A program made the translations under genes and the position numbers. Shown here in pieces: positions 38,056 through 47,676 of a DNA stretch of 64,000 nt. How positions within the stretch are numbered: position 1 is the stretch's first letter; every line of letters starts with the position of its first letter. The DNA is from Streptomyces sp. ALI-76-A (GTDB lineage: Bacteria > Actinomycetota > Actinomycetes > Streptomycetales > Streptomycetaceae), in NCBI RefSeq assembly GCF_030287445.1, contig NZ_JASVWB010000002.1:6200001-6264000 (forward strand). Direction: 5' to 3'. Under the pieces are notes generated by a model. It was not told where the DNA came from, did no database searches, and saw only the letters and a list, made by a program, of their open reading frames with translations.

Positions 38056-38637
38056 GTGCCAAGGATTCGAGCGGCCTCCGTGGCCGAGCACCGGTCGATG
38101 CAGCGAGCCGCCCTGCTGGACGCGGCTCGTTCCCTGTTGTCCGAAGGCGGGACGGAGGCGCTGACCTTCCCCGCCCTCGCCGAGCGGACGGGCCTCGCGC
38201 GCTCGTCGGTGTACGAGTACTTCCGCTCGCGGGCCGCCGTGGTCGAGGAGCTGTGCGAGGCCGACTTTCCCGTCTGGGCGGCGGAGGTGTCGGCGGCGAT
38301 GGAGCGGGCCGGGACACCCGAGGGCAAGGTCGAGGCGTACGTCCGGCAGCAGCTGGCCCTGGTCGGGGACCGGCGCCACCGGGCCGTGGTGGCGATCTCC
38401 GCGAGTGAGCTGGACGCGAGAGCCCGGGAGAAGATCCGGGCCGCCCACGGGGGGCTGGTCGCGATGATCGTCGAGGCGTTGGCGGAGATGGGACACGCGC
38501 AGCCCCGGATGGCGGCCATGCTGCTGCAGGGGGTCGTGGACGCGGCCGTGCGGCGGATCGAGCTGGGGGCGGCGGAGGAGCCGACGGTGATCACCGAGGC
38601 GGCGGTCTGCATGGCCCTGCGGGGCGTGCGGGGCTGA
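38056..38637 (+). CDS. TetR/AcrR-family transcriptional regulator
   Basis: The 193-residue protein has the N-terminal helix-turn-helix (RAALLDAARSLLSEGG, ALTFPALAERTGLARSSVYEYF) and an all-helical ligand-binding half without recognisable specificity. GTG 38056 is chosen over 38047 because the -10 hexamer overlaps the latter. It follows whiG by 70 bases on the same strand, but the -10 suggests an independent promoter. The repeat-rich gap follows. Confidence 0.85.
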   Translation: MPRIRAASVAEHRSMQRAALLDAARSLLSEGGTEALTFPALAERTGLARSSVYEYFRSRAAVVEELCEADFPVWAAEVSAAMERAGTPEGKVEAYVRQQLALVGDRRHRAVVAISASELDARAREKIRAAHGGLVAMIVEALAEMGHAQPRMAAMLLQGVVDAAVRRIELGAAEEPTVITEAAVCMALRGVRG

Positions 38638-39198
38638 GACGGGCGGTGCCGGCGGGCGGTGGAGCGGTCCGGGGTCGAGCGGTCCCGGCCGCGCGGTGCG
38701 GCGCATGTGGGCGCTGTCTCCGGGCGGGGCGCTGTCCGCCCGGGCGAGGTGTTGTACCTCCGTGTGGAGTGGTGTCTGTCGGGGCGCGCTCCCGTCTCCC
38801 TCCGGATGGAAGCCGTCCGTCTGAGCTGGGGCGCCGTCTCGCCGGGCAGGACTCCGTCCTCCTCCGGGCGGAGGCGTCTTCCAGTTCGGGGGGACGGCAC
38901 GCCGGCCGGAGGAAAGGCAGTAAGCCCGGAGGAACGGCAGTCGGCCCGGAGGAAAGGCAGTAAGCCCGGAGGAAAGGCAGTCGGCCCGGAGGAAAGGCAG
39001 TAAGCCCGGAGGAACGGCAGTCGGCCCGGAGGAAGGGCAGTCGGCCCGGAGGACGGCTTTCCCCGGGGAAGGAGAGCACCCCACCCGGAAGGCCGCCTTT
39101 CGCCCGGCGGAGGACGGCGCCCTGTCCCGGGAAGCAGCCTCCCCAGGGCACCGCTCCAGCGGCCGGACTTCCACGGTCACCATGACCCGACCCGGCGG
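38638..39198. other. Gene-free convergent region between tetR and the M23 gene
   Basis: No coding frame is credible over 561 bases. Reading frames here are open on both strands only because of the high GC content and the 20-bp repeat. Purine-rich clusters (GGAGG) on the plus strand occur in each repeat unit. I see no clear terminator hairpin for either flanking gene. Confidence 0.6.
38901..39057. repeat. 20-bp tandem repeat array
   Basis: Seven full units and a partial eighth run in perfect 20-bp register from 38901. The core CCCGGAGGAA-N-GGCAG is fixed; the first four bases alternate TAAG and TCGG from 38921 to 39020 and then become TCGG twice, giving a higher-order 40-bp period. The period is not divisible by three, and one unit has lost bases at the 3' end. 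On the minus strand it reads as CTGCC-N-TTCCTCCGGG. Confidence 0.93.
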
Positions 39199-39786
39199 CT
39201 ACGAGGGCAGGGGGACGCCGATCACCGGCAGCAGTCGTGACGGCCCGCGGCGCAGGAGCCAGGGCGGCAGCAGCGACAGCGGGTCCAGGTAGGCCTCGCC
39301 TCTGCGCAGGCCCCAGTGGACGCACGGAGCCGCGCAGTGGGAGCCCGTCGGTTCCACCGTGCCCAGGGCCTCGCCCGCCGCCACCTCGTCGCCCTTGCGC
39401 ACCGACGCACGTACCGGCTCGTACGTCGTGCGCAGTGGGGGATCGCCGGTTCCCGTGAGCTGCACCGCGACGACGCCCCGGCCCGCCACCCGGCCCGCGA
39501 AGGAGACCCGGCCCGCCGCCACCGCCCGTACCGGGGTGCCGGGAGCGGCCGCCAGGTCGACGCCCCGGTGGCCGCGGCCGTAGACCGTCGCCGGGGGGAG
39601 CCAGCCGCGCAGGACCGGGGGACGGGTGCCCACGGGCCAGCCGCGGCCGAGGGGCGGGACAGAGGCGTCCGTGGCCGCGGGGGCGAGGGTGACCGCCCGG
39701 CCGCCCGGTCCGGCCGGGGAGGTCAGCACCGCTGCCAGGAGCAGCAGTGCCACTGCCCACGTCGCCACGCATCGATTCGCTCGCAT
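39199..39786 (-). CDS. M23-family (LytM-like) peptidase-domain protein, degenerate active site
   Basis: The 195-residue protein has an N-terminal signal or anchor segment ([18 protein letters not shown]) and an M23 domain with GHRGVDLAA (zinc-ligand His and Asp) and [16 protein letters not shown]. In active LytM the last motif is HxH; here the first histidine is replaced by cysteine. This suggests a non-peptidase or altered enzyme, perhaps one that activates amidases, as EnvC/NlpD-type proteins do. ATG 39786 was chosen to begin at MRANRCVA just before the signal segment. It diverges from rpsB. Confidence 0.8.
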   Translation of the reverse strand: MRANRCVATWAVALLLLAAVLTSPAGPGGRAVTLAPAATDASVPPLGRGWPVGTRPPVLRGWLPPATVYGRGHRGVDLAAAPGTPVRAVAAGRVSFAGRVAGRGVVAVQLTGTGDPPLRTTYEPVRASVRKGDEVAAGEALGTVEPTGSHCAAPCVHWGLRRGEAYLDPLSLLPPWLLRRGPSRLLPVIGVPLPS

Positions 39787-40058
39787 GCCGGAACCGTCCC
39801 GCATCCGGCGCGAGCACGACCGCGGCCTGTGGACCACTCCCCGGTTGTGGACAGTGGCGTCACCCGGTGCCTCGCGGGTCCCGTACACTTTCTTTGGCGA
39901 TCCGGGTCACCGGGTCGACTTCGCACGCCCCGACATCTGGCCGTCAAACAGCCGGTGTCAGCGCCTCTCGGTCCCTAGCGGCAAGGCGCATCGCGGGCGT
40001 CAGGCGCGAGTGCCATCCGGCGCGCGCGGCACAACCGAGAACACCAAGGAGTACGGCC

Positions 40059-40997
40059 ATGGCCGTCGTCACGATGCGGGAGCTGCTGGAAAGCGGCGTC
40101 CACTTCGGTCACCAGACCCGTCGTTGGAACCCGAAGATGAAGCGGTTCATCTTCACGGAGCGCAACGGCATCTACATCATCGACCTGCTCCAGTCGCTGT
40201 CGTACATCGACCGCGCCTACGAGTTCGTCAAGGAGACCGTCGCCCACGGCGGCACGGTCATGTTCGTCGGCACGAAGAAGCAGGCGCAGGAGGCCATCGC
40301 CGAGCAGGCCACCCGCGTCGGCATGCCCTACGTCAACCAGCGCTGGCTGGGCGGCATGCTCACCAACTTCTCGACCGTCTACAAGCGTCTGCAGCGCCTC
40401 AAGGAGCTCGAGCAGATCGACTTCGACGACGTCGCCGCGTCCGGTCTGACCAAGAAGGAGCTTCTCGTGCTCTCGCGCGAGAAGGCCAAGCTGGAGAAGA
40501 CCCTCGGTGGTATCCGCGAGATGTCCAAGGTGCCCAGCGCCGTCTGGATCGTGGACACCAAGAAGGAGCACATCGCGGTCGGCGAGGCCCGGAAGCTCAA
40601 CATCCCGGTCGTCGCCATCCTCGACACCAACTGCGACCCCGACGAGGTCGACTACAAGATCCCCGGCAACGACGACGCGATCCGCTCCGTCACGCTGCTC
40701 ACCCGTGTGATCGCGGACGCGGTCGCCGAGGGCCTCATCTCCCGCTCCGGTGTCGCCACCGAGGGCAAGGGCGACAAGGCCGCGGGCGAGCCGCTGGCCG
40801 CGTGGGAGCGCGACCTGCTCGAGGGCGAGAAGAAGGCGGACGAGGCCGAGGCCCCTGCCGCCGAGGCGCCCGCCGCCGAGGCTCCGGCCGCTGAGGAGGC
40901 GCCGGCCGCCGAGGCCGCCGCCGACGAGGCTCCCGCCGCCGAGGCCCCGGCCGAGGCTGCCGCCGAGGCCCCTGCCGCGGACGCCGAGCAGGCCTGA
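40059..40997 (+). CDS. rpsB: 30S ribosomal protein S2
   Basis: S2 is a late-assembling small-subunit protein. The 312-residue protein has the S2 signatures [21 protein letters not shown] and the [12 protein letters not shown] segment. A C-terminal extension of about 55 residues repeats EAPAAE-type units, Ala/Pro/Glu-rich. AAGGAG lies before the ATG. The leader is 272 bases from the M23 start; TACACT at 39894-39899 could be the -10. DnaA-box-like TGTGGACCA and TGTGGACAG lie at 39828 and 39846. Confidence 0.96.
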   Translation: MAVVTMRELLESGVHFGHQTRRWNPKMKRFIFTERNGIYIIDLLQSLSYIDRAYEFVKETVAHGGTVMFVGTKKQAQEAIAEQATRVGMPYVNQRWLGGMLTNFSTVYKRLQRLKELEQIDFDDVAASGLTKKELLVLSREKAKLEKTLGGIREMSKVPSAVWIVDTKKEHIAVGEARKLNIPVVAILDTNCDPDEVDYKIPGNDDAIRSVTLLTRVIADAVAEGLISRSGVATEGKGDKAAGEPLAAWERDLLEGEKKADEAEAPAAEAPAAEAPAAEEAPAAEAAADEAPAAEAPAEAAAEAPAADAEQA

Positions 40998-41020
40998 CCC
41001 CTCACCCCTTCGGGTACTGG

Positions 41021-41049
41021 ACGGCGGGGGCCCACGAAGCCCCCGCCGT
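41021..41049 (+). terminator. Hairpin between rpsB and tsf
   Basis: ACGGCGGGGGC and GCCCCCGCCGT form a perfect 11-bp stem with a 7-base loop. It starts 24 bases after the rpsB stop and ends 43 bases before tsf, so it probably acts as an attenuator or processing signal inside the operon. Confidence 0.75.
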
Positions 41050-41092
41050 TCGGCCCGTAGATCTTCGGACTTCGAGAGAGATTCCAGAAATC

Positions 41093-41929
41093 ATGGCGAA
41101 CTACACCGCCGCCGACGTCAAGAAGCTCCGTGAGCTCACGGGCGCCGGCATGATGGACTGCAAGAAGGCGCTGGACGAGGCCGAGGGCAACGTCGAGAAG
41201 GCTGTCGAGGCGCTCCGCATCAAGGGCCAGAAGGGCGTCGCCAAGCGCGAGGGCCGCTCCGCCGAGAACGGCGCCGTGGTCTCGATCATCGCCGACGACA
41301 ACTCCTCCGGTGTCCTCGTCGAGCTGAAGTGCGAGACGGACTTCGTCGCCAAGGGTGACAAGTTCCAGGCCGTCGCCAACACGATCGCCGAGCACGTCGC
41401 CAAGAGCTCCCCGGCCGACCTGGAGGCGCTGCTCGCCTCCGAGATCGAGCCCGGCAAGACCGTCCAGGCGTTCGTGGACGAGGCCAACGCCAACCTGGGC
41501 GAGAAGATCGTCCTGGACCGCTTCTCGCAGTTCTCCGACGGCTTCGTGACGGCGTACATGCACCGCACGATGCCCGACCTGCCGCCGCAGATCGGTGTCC
41601 TCGTCGAGCTCGACAAGCCCAACGCCGAGATCGCCAAGGGCGTCGCCCAGCACATCGCCGCCTTCGCGCCGAAGTACCTCTCCAAGGAGGACGTGCCGGC
41701 CGAGGTCGTCGAGTCCGAGCGCCGCGTCGCCGAGGAGACCACCCGCGCCGAGGGCAAGCCCGAGGCCGCCCTGCCGAAGATCGTCGAGGGTCGCCTCAAC
41801 GGCTTCTTCAAGGACGCCACGCTCCTGGGCCAGCCGTACGCGCTCGACAACAAGAAGTCGGTCCAGAAGGTTCTGGACGAGGCCGGTGTCACCCTGAAGC
41901 GCTTCACGCGCATCAAGGTCGGCATCTGA
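41093..41929 (+). CDS. tsf: Elongation factor Ts
   Basis: EF-Ts recharges EF-Tu by exchanging GDP for GTP. The 278-residue protein starts [26 protein letters not shown] and contains the [10 protein letters not shown] core motif. It follows rpsB after the hairpin at 41021-41049, so both can be read from the rpsB promoter. Ribosome-binding site GAGAGA precedes the ATG by about 12 bases. Confidence 0.97.
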   Translation: MANYTAADVKKLRELTGAGMMDCKKALDEAEGNVEKAVEALRIKGQKGVAKREGRSAENGAVVSIIADDNSSGVLVELKCETDFVAKGDKFQAVANTIAEHVAKSSPADLEALLASEIEPGKTVQAFVDEANANLGEKIVLDRFSQFSDGFVTAYMHRTMPDLPPQIGVLVELDKPNAEIAKGVAQHIAAFAPKYLSKEDVPAEVVESERRVAEETTRAEGKPEAALPKIVEGRLNGFFKDATLLGQPYALDNKKSVQKVLDEAGVTLKRFTRIKVGI

Positions 41930-42112
41930 GTCCGTACCGCGATCGACGCGCGACCCGGATAGGGTCGGCAGCAGTCGTCCGCGTACGCCGTCACGTGTGT
42001 GGCGGACGACAGCAGATCTGACGAGGAGGCCATTGCCGCGCATGGGTTGCGAACGACACCCCATCGGCAGTGGCCTTCTTCGTATGTGCGACACGTGAAA
42101 GAAGAGAACGCC

Positions 42113-42871
42113 ATGACCACCAAGGCCCACAAGAGCGACGACGGCAAAGTACGCGGGCGGTTTCTGCTGAAGCTGTCCGGAGAGGCGTTCGCCGGTGGCG
42201 GGGGCCTGGGTGTCGACCCCGACGTGGTGCACAAGATCGCGCGGGAGATCGCGGCGGTCGTGCGGGACGGCGCGGAGATCGCGGTCGTCATCGGCGGCGG
42301 CAACTTCTTCCGTGGCGCCGAACTCCAGCAGCGCGGCATGGACCGGGCCCGCTCCGACTACATGGGCATGCTCGGCACCGTCATGAACTGCCTCGCCCTC
42401 CAGGACTTCCTGGAGAAGGAGGGCATCGACAGCCGGGTGCAGACCGCCATCACCATGGGCCAGGTCGCCGAGCCGTACATCCCGCTGCGGGCCGTGCGCC
42501 ACCTGGAGAAGGGCCGCGTGGTCATCTTCGGCGCCGGGATGGGCATGCCGTACTTCTCCACCGACACCACCGCCGCCCAGCGGGCCCTGGAGATCGACGC
42601 CGAGGCGCTGCTCATGGGCAAGAACGGCGTGGACGGGGTCTACGACTCCGACCCGAAGACCAACCGGGACGCGGTCAAGTTCGACTCCCTCGGCTACGGC
42701 GAGGTCATCACCCGCGACCTCAAGGTCGCCGACATGACCGCGATCACCCTGTGCCGCGACAACAAGCTCCCGATCCTGGTCTTCGAACTCCTGGCCGAGG
42801 GCAATATCGCCCGCGCCGTCAAGGGTGAGAAGATCGGCACGCTGGTGGGTGACCAGGGCAGTCGGGACTGA
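42113..42871 (+). CDS. pyrH: UMP kinase
   Basis: This hexameric enzyme of the amino-acid-kinase fold phosphorylates UMP in pyrimidine supply. The 252-residue protein has [42 protein letters not shown] and [17 protein letters not shown] chose the ATG at 42113 because GAAGAGAA lies upstream and the product has the family length; an open frame extends upstream to 41999 without conservation. Confidence 0.96.
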   Translation: MTTKAHKSDDGKVRGRFLLKLSGEAFAGGGGLGVDPDVVHKIAREIAAVVRDGAEIAVVIGGGNFFRGAELQQRGMDRARSDYMGMLGTVMNCLALQDFLEKEGIDSRVQTAITMGQVAEPYIPLRAVRHLEKGRVVIFGAGMGMPYFSTDTTAAQRALEIDAEALLMGKNGVDGVYDSDPKTNRDAVKFDSLGYGEVITRDLKVADMTAITLCRDNKLPILVFELLAEGNIARAVKGEKIGTLVGDQGSRD

Positions 42872-43040
42872 CGACCCGGGGCACCACCCCGTCCGGGGGA
42901 CGGACGGGTCGGACCCCGACCGGGGGATGGACAATGTTTCGCCGGTCGGGAACCGTGCAGGAAGAAGACGCGACGCAGCCGGCCGCCGCCTCCGTCAAGG
43001 AACCGCAGCCGGGCCTACTCAAGACACGCAGGAGCAAGTG

Positions 43041-43598
43041 GTGATCGAAGAGACCCTCCTCGAGGCCGAGGAGAAGATGGAGAAGGCCGTCGTGGTCGCC
43101 AAGGAGGACTTCGCCGCGATCCGCACCGGGCGTGCGCACCCGGCGATGTTCAACAAGATCGTGGCCGACTACTACGGTGCGCCGACGCCGATCAACCAGC
43201 TGGCTTCGTTCTCCGTGCCGGAGCCGCGCATGGCGGTCGTGACCCCGTTCGACAAGAGCGCGCTGCGCAACATCGAGCAGGCGATCCGCGACTCCGACCT
43301 GGGCGTCAACCCGAGCAACGACGGCAACATCATCCGAGTGGTGTTCCCCGAGCTCACCGAGGAGCGCCGCCGCGACTACATCAAGGTCGCCCGGAGCAAG
43401 GCCGAGGACAGCAAGGTCTCCATCCGCGCGGTGCGCCGCAAGGCCAAGGACGCGATCGACAAGCTCGTCAAGGACGGCGAGGTCGGCGAGGACGAGGGCC
43501 GTCGTGCGGAGAAGGACCTCGACGACACCACCCACAAGTACGTCGCCCAGGTGGACGAACTCCTCAAGCACAAGGAAGCGGAGCTGCTCGAGGTCTGA
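43041..43598 (+). CDS. frr: Ribosome recycling factor
   Basis: RRF splits post-termination ribosomes together with EF-G. The 185-residue protein is the standard length. Family motifs [32 protein letters not shown] and [16 protein letters not shown] are present. GGAG is 6 bases upstream of GTG 43041; the adjacent GTG at 43038 is possible. The stop overlaps the cdsA start (TGATG). Confidence 0.96.
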   Translation: MIEETLLEAEEKMEKAVVVAKEDFAAIRTGRAHPAMFNKIVADYYGAPTPINQLASFSVPEPRMAVVTPFDKSALRNIEQAIRDSDLGVNPSNDGNIIRVVFPELTEERRRDYIKVARSKAEDSKVSIRAVRRKAKDAIDKLVKDGEVGEDEGRRAEKDLDDTTHKYVAQVDELLKHKEAELLEV

Positions 43599-44839
43599 TG
43601 AACGACTCTTCCTGGGGAGCGCCGCCACCCGCCGGGTACTGGGGGCCGTCGGACCAGGGGCCTGTCCAGGGGGCTGCCCCGGCGGGTCCCGCGTACGATG
43701 CGCATGACGCGCAGCACACTCGCCCCATGCCCATCGTGCCCGAGGTACCCGCGTACGGCGGAGACCAGGATGACGACCGGGGGGCCGCTCGGCTGAGCGG
43801 CCCCTTGTTCCGCGAGGAGACGCCGCACACGCAGTCGTACGACGCCCCGCGGACTCCGCAGCTTTACGACACGCCGCGGGCCGCCGCCCACGGGCCGTAC
43901 GACACGCCGCAGGCCTCCGCCCACGGGCGGTACGACACGCCGCAGGCGCGGCCCTCCGGGGCGGTGCCGCAGAATCCGGAGCCCATGCCCGACGCCCCGC
44001 AGCCGGCGTCCGCGCCGCAGAAGAAGAGCGCGGGTCGTGACCTGGGTGCGGCCATAGGGGTCGGCGTCGGACTCGGCGTGGTGATCGTCGCGTCCCTGTT
44101 CGTCGTCAAGGCCGCGTTCGTCGGCGTGGTCGCGGTCGCCGTCGTGGTGGGCCTGTGGGAGCTGACCCGGCGGCTGGAGGAGCGCAAGGGCATCAGGGCG
44201 CCCCTCGTTCCGCTGGCGGTCGGCGGTGCGGCCATGGTGGTCTCCGGGTACGTCCGGGGCGCCGAGGGCGCGTGGGTGGCGATGGCGCTCACCGCGCTGG
44301 CCGTCCTGGTCTGGCGGATGACCGAACCACCTGAGGGCTACCTCAAGGACGTCACGGCGGGCGTCTTCGCCGCGTTCTACGTCCCGTTCCTGGCCACCTT
44401 CGTCGCCATGATGCTCACGGCCGACGACGGGCCGCGTCGCGTGCTGACGTTCCTGCTGCTGACCGTCGTCAGCGACACCGGTGCTTACGCCGTCGGCTGG
44501 CGCTTCGGCAAGCACAAGCTCGCCCCGCGCATCAGCCCCGGCAAGACCCGCGAGGGCCTGCTCGGCGCGGTGTCGTTCGCGATGGTCGCGGGCGCGCTGT
44601 GCATGCACTTCCTGATCGACGACGGCACCTGGTGGCAGGGCCTGGTGCTGGGGTTCGCGGTCGCGGCCAGCGCCACGCTGGGTGACCTCGGCGAGTCGAT
44701 GATCAAGCGGGACCTCGGCATCAAGGACATGGGCACGCTGCTGCCGGGGCACGGCGGCATCATGGACCGGCTGGACTCCTTGCTGCCGACGGCACCGGTG
44801 GTGTGGCTGCTGCTGGTGCTCTTCGTCGGATCCGGCTGA
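43598..44839 (+). CDS. cdsA: Phosphatidate cytidylyltransferase with long N-terminal extension
   Basis: CdsA makes CDP-diacylglycerol, the precursor of anionic phospholipids. The 413-residue protein has about eight membrane helices and the C-terminal signature SMIKRDLGIKDMGTLLPGHGG. Its first 140 residues are hydrophilic and Pro/Tyr/Asp-rich, with tandem YDTP repeats, and precede the first helix; they have no counterpart in E. coli CdsA. ATG overlaps the frr stop, indicating coupling. The tail VVWLLLVLFVGSG ends in the membrane. Confidence 0.93.
   Translation: MNDSSWGAPPPAGYWGPSDQGPVQGAAPAGPAYDAHDAQHTRPMPIVPEVPAYGGDQDDDRGAARLSGPLFREETPHTQSYDAPRTPQLYDTPRAAAHGPYDTPQASAHGRYDTPQARPSGAVPQNPEPMPDAPQPASAPQKKSAGRDLGAAIGVGVGLGVVIVASLFVVKAAFVGVVAVAVVVGLWELTRRLEERKGIRAPLVPLAVGGAAMVVSGYVRGAEGAWVAMALTALAVLVWRMTEPPEGYLKDVTAGVFAAFYVPFLATFVAMMLTADDGPRRVLTFLLLTVVSDTGAYAVGWRFGKHKLAPRISPGKTREGLLGAVSFAMVAGALCMHFLIDDGTWWQGLVLGFAVAASATLGDLGESMIKRDLGIKDMGTLLPGHGGIMDRLDSLLPTAPVVWLLLVLFVGSG
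43838..43951 (+). repeat. 33-bp in-frame repeats in the cdsA N-terminal region
   Basis: Copies start at 43865, 43898 and 43931, with a shorter diverged copy at 43838. The unit length is a multiple of three and encodes variants of YDTPxxxAHGx. Because the repeat is inside the cdsA frame, copy-number change would lengthen or shorten the extension without breaking the gene. Confidence 0.8.
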
Positions 44840-44857
44840 CGGTCGCACGTCGTCCCG

Positions 44858-44885
44858 GTGGGCCCCCGTTTCGGCGGGGGCCCAC
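44858..44885 (+). terminator. Terminator after cdsA
   Basis: GTGGGCCCCCG and the complementary GGGGGCCCAC form a 10-bp stem with a short loop, 19 bases after the cdsA stop. It closes the rpsB-cdsA block. Confidence 0.8.
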
Positions 44886-44967
44886 GTCGTGGCGGGCGGG
44901 GGCGTTGCCGACCGTCCGGCGGGGGAGTCCTGGACCGCCGCGGAATCGGCTCGTGACAGTCCGGATC

Positions 44968-45115
44968 ATGGGGAGAGCGCGTCCGGGAGACGACGGCCGG
45001 TGTCGCGGTGATCTGCCGTGTCGTCGGTGCACGACACTCATCGACCGGGGCGGACGGCGCAAGCCGCGCCTGTACTGCCGGACGTCCCACCGGTGGGAAG
45101 CATCACGGGGCGTGG
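44968..45115 (+). pseudogene. Possible zinc-finger gene fragment before rlmN
   Basis: From ATG 44968 a frame gives about 47 residues with CRRC and YCRTSHR separated by a basic linker, resembling the N-terminal zinc-binding segment found in many small streptomycete proteins. Beyond it the frame degenerates into Arg-rich filler. No plausible ribosome-binding site exists. It may be a remnant; the rest of the 359-base gap between cdsA and rlmN shows nothing else I can name. Confidence 0.25.
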
Positions 45116-45244
45116 GTCGCCACGGTGGCCGGCGGCGTCTTCCGACGCGCTCCCGGGCCCTTCGGAGGCGGTGGCGGAGCCGGTCCGGTGCCCGGATTCC
45201 GGCGGCCCGGGTCACTGCTGTGGATCTGCGACACTGGATGGGTT

Positions 45245-46351
45245 ATGCCTGCACCCGGAGAACTCACTTTCGTCGCCCCGCGCGGAGCCCAGAAGCCGCC
45301 GCGGCATCTCGCCGATCTCACGCCCGCCGAGCGCAAAGAGGCGGTTGCCGCGGTCGGTGAGAAACCGTTCCGTGCCAAGCAGCTCTCGCAGCACTACTTC
45401 GCGCGGTACGCGCACGATCCGCAGGAGTGGACCGACATCCCGGCCGGGTCCCGCGGCCGGCTCCAGGAGGCGTTGCTTCCCGAGCTGATGACGGTCGTGC
45501 GGCACCTGTCGACCGACCAGGACACCACCCGCAAGACGCTGTGGCGGCTGTTCGACGGGACGCTGGTCGAGTCGGTGCTCATGCGCTACCCGGACCGGGT
45601 GACCATGTGCATCAGTTCCCAGGCGGGCTGCGGGATGAACTGCCCGTTCTGCGCGACCGGGCAGGCCGGCCTGGACCGGAACCTGTCCACCGCCGAGATC
45701 GTGCACCAGATCGTGGACGGGATGCGGGCGCTCAGGGACGGCGAGATCCCCGGTGGTCCGGCGCGGCTGAGCAACATCGTGTTCATGGGCATGGGCGAGC
45801 CGCTGGCCAACTACAACCGGGTCGTCGGGGCCATCCGGCGGCTCACCGACCCCGAACCGGACGGGCTCGGGCTGTCGCAGCGCGGGATCACCGTCTCGAC
45901 GGTCGGTCTCGTTCCGGCGATCAACCGCTTCACCGACGAGGGCTTCAAGTGCCGGCTCGCCATCTCCCTGCACGCCCCCGACGACGAGCTGCGCGACACC
46001 CTCGTCCCCGTGAACACGCGGTGGAAGGTGCGCGAGGTCCTGGACGCCGGCTTCGCGTACACGGAGCGGTCCGGGCGCCGGCTGTCCATCGAGTACGCGC
46101 TGATCCGGGACATCAACGACCAGGCCTGGCGTGGTGACCGGCTCGGGCGGCTGCTCAGGGGCAAGCCCGTACACGTCAACCTGATCCCGCTGAACCCGAC
46201 GCCGGGGTCGAAGTGGACCGCATCCCGCCCCGAGGACGAGAAGGCGTTCGTCGAGGCCATCGCCGCCCACGGTGTGCCGGTGACCGTCCGGGACACCCGT
46301 GGACAGGAGATCGACGGGGCGTGTGGTCAGCTCGCGGCCACCGAGAGGTAG
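45245..46351 (+). CDS. rlmN: Dual-specificity RNA methyltransferase RlmN (radical SAM)
   Basis: RlmN methylates C2 of A2503 in 23S rRNA and of A37 in some tRNAs. The 368-residue protein has the radical-SAM cysteines C129, C133 and C136 in [12 protein letters not shown], then [12 protein letters not shown] and [17 protein letters not shown]. The catalytic C-terminal cysteine (GACGQL) is also present. GTTATG is preceded by ACACTGGATGGG, similar to the region before ftsY, and no standard ribosome-binding site is at normal distance. Confidence 0.95.
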   Translation: MPAPGELTFVAPRGAQKPPRHLADLTPAERKEAVAAVGEKPFRAKQLSQHYFARYAHDPQEWTDIPAGSRGRLQEALLPELMTVVRHLSTDQDTTRKTLWRLFDGTLVESVLMRYPDRVTMCISSQAGCGMNCPFCATGQAGLDRNLSTAEIVHQIVDGMRALRDGEIPGGPARLSNIVFMGMGEPLANYNRVVGAIRRLTDPEPDGLGLSQRGITVSTVGLVPAINRFTDEGFKCRLAISLHAPDDELRDTLVPVNTRWKVREVLDAGFAYTERSGRRLSIEYALIRDINDQAWRGDRLGRLLRGKPVHVNLIPLNPTPGSKWTASRPEDEKAFVEAIAAHGVPVTVRDTRGQEIDGACGQLAATER

Positions 46352-46412
46352 TCTGACCGGCGTCAGTACATTGTCATATGGTCCACGTACATCTTCGTAC
46401 ATCTTCATATTC

Positions 46413-46503
46413 CGACAGGGGAGCGCCACAGCGCTGAGAGTGCGGCACCGGCCGCAGACCCTCTGAACCTCGCCCAGGTCATTCTGGGTAGGAAGTTCGG
46501 TCA
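46413..46503 (+). ncRNA. TPP riboswitch (THI element)
   Basis: The two hallmark segments are both present: GCGCTGAGAGTGCGG at about 46431-46445, and ACCCTCTGAACCT with CATTCTGGGTAGGAAG further on, framed by GGGGAGCGC at the 5' side. The region ends about 97 bases before thiB. The riboswitch should reduce thiBPQ expression when thiamine pyrophosphate is plentiful. The direct repeats of GTACATCTTC just upstream (46387-46408) lie in the promoter region. Confidence 0.95.
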
Positions 46504-46599
46504 TCACTCGAGCTGTTGCGCCCTGCCCGGGAGCCGCCGGATTCCCTGACGGCCCCAGGCAGGGCCGCGTCTCTTCCTGGTCACCCCAGGAGGAATTCA

Positions 46600-47676
46600 G
46601 TGAGCATCACCCAGAAGGCCACCGTCCTGATCGTGGGGCTCGGCCTGGTCACACTGTCCGCGTGCGGATCGTCCGACAGCGGGAGCGGCGGCGACTCCAC
46701 GACCGTGACCCTCGTCAGCCACAACTCGTGGGCCGTGTCGAAGAACGTCCTCGCGGACTTCGAGAAGCAGTCCGGCTACAAGGTCAGGGTCCTCAAGGAC
46801 GGCGACGCCGGGCAGGCCGTCAACAAGGCCATCCTCACCAAGGACAACCCGCAGGGCGACGTCTTCTTCGGCGTCGACAACACCCTGCTGTCCCGGGCCC
46901 TGGACAACGGGCTGTTCCAGTCGTACGAGGCGAAGGGCTCCGACCTGGTCCTGCCCGAGTACCGGGCCGACCAGGACAAGCACCGGGTCACGCCCGTCGA
47001 CACCGGTGACATCTGCGTCAACTACGACAAGGCGTACTTCGAGGAGCGCGAGCTGGCCCCGCCGGCCTCCTTCGACGACCTGGTCAAGCCGGCGTACAAG
47101 GACCTCCTCGTCACCGAGAACGCCTCCACCTCCTCCCCGGGGCTCGGCTTCCTGCTCGGCACCGTCGCCAGGTACGGCGACGAGGGCTGGACGGACTACT
47201 GGGAGAAGCTCAAGGCCAACGGCGTGAAGGTGGTCGACGGCTGGGAGCAGGCCTACAACGAGGAGTTCTCCGGGTCCGCGGGCGGCAAGCAGGCCAAGGC
47301 CGACCGGCCGCTCGTCGTCTCGTACGCCTCCTCGCCGCCCGCCGAGGTGATCTACGCCGACCCGAAGCCGACGACCGCGCCCACGGGCGTCGCCACCGGC
47401 ACCTGCTTCCGGCAGGTCGAGTACGCGGGCCTGCTCAGCAACGCCGCCAACGCCGAGGGCGGAAAGGCGTTGCTGGACTTCCTGCTGTCCAAGCCGTTCC
47501 AGGACGACATGCCGCTGAACATGTTCGTCTACCCGGTGCGGGAGGGCGCGCAGGTGCCGCCGGAGTTCGTGAAGTTCGGACCGCAGGCCAAGGACCCCGA
47601 GACCCTGGAGCCGGCCGAGATCGCCGACCACCGCGACCAGTGGGTCAAGTCGTGGACCTCGCTCGTACTGAAGTGA
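46600..47676 (+). CDS. thiB: Thiamine ABC transporter substrate-binding lipoprotein
   Basis: The protein binds thiamine outside the membrane and hands it to ThiP. The 358-residue precursor has a lipoprotein signal peptide with lipobox LSAC and lipidated Cys22. The mature region has VTLVSHNSWAVSKNVLADFE and FGVDNTLLSRAL, family features of ThiB. GGAGGAA lies before the GTG at 46600. Position downstream of the TPP riboswitch supports thiamine as substrate. The thiP start overlaps its stop (GTGA). Confidence 0.93.
   Translation: MSITQKATVLIVGLGLVTLSACGSSDSGSGGDSTTVTLVSHNSWAVSKNVLADFEKQSGYKVRVLKDGDAGQAVNKAILTKDNPQGDVFFGVDNTLLSRALDNGLFQSYEAKGSDLVLPEYRADQDKHRVTPVDTGDICVNYDKAYFEERELAPPASFDDLVKPAYKDLLVTENASTSSPGLGFLLGTVARYGDEGWTDYWEKLKANGVKVVDGWEQAYNEEFSGSAGGKQAKADRPLVVSYASSPPAEVIYADPKPTTAPTGVATGTCFRQVEYAGLLSNAANAEGGKALLDFLLSKPFQDDMPLNMFVYPVREGAQVPPEFVKFGPQAKDPETLEPAEIADHRDQWVKSWTSLVLK

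Noticed and set aside
38591..39817. Minus-strand reading frame through the 20-bp repeat array
   Set aside because: It reads the repeats in shifting amino acid registers, has no conserved domain and overlaps the M23 gene in another frame.
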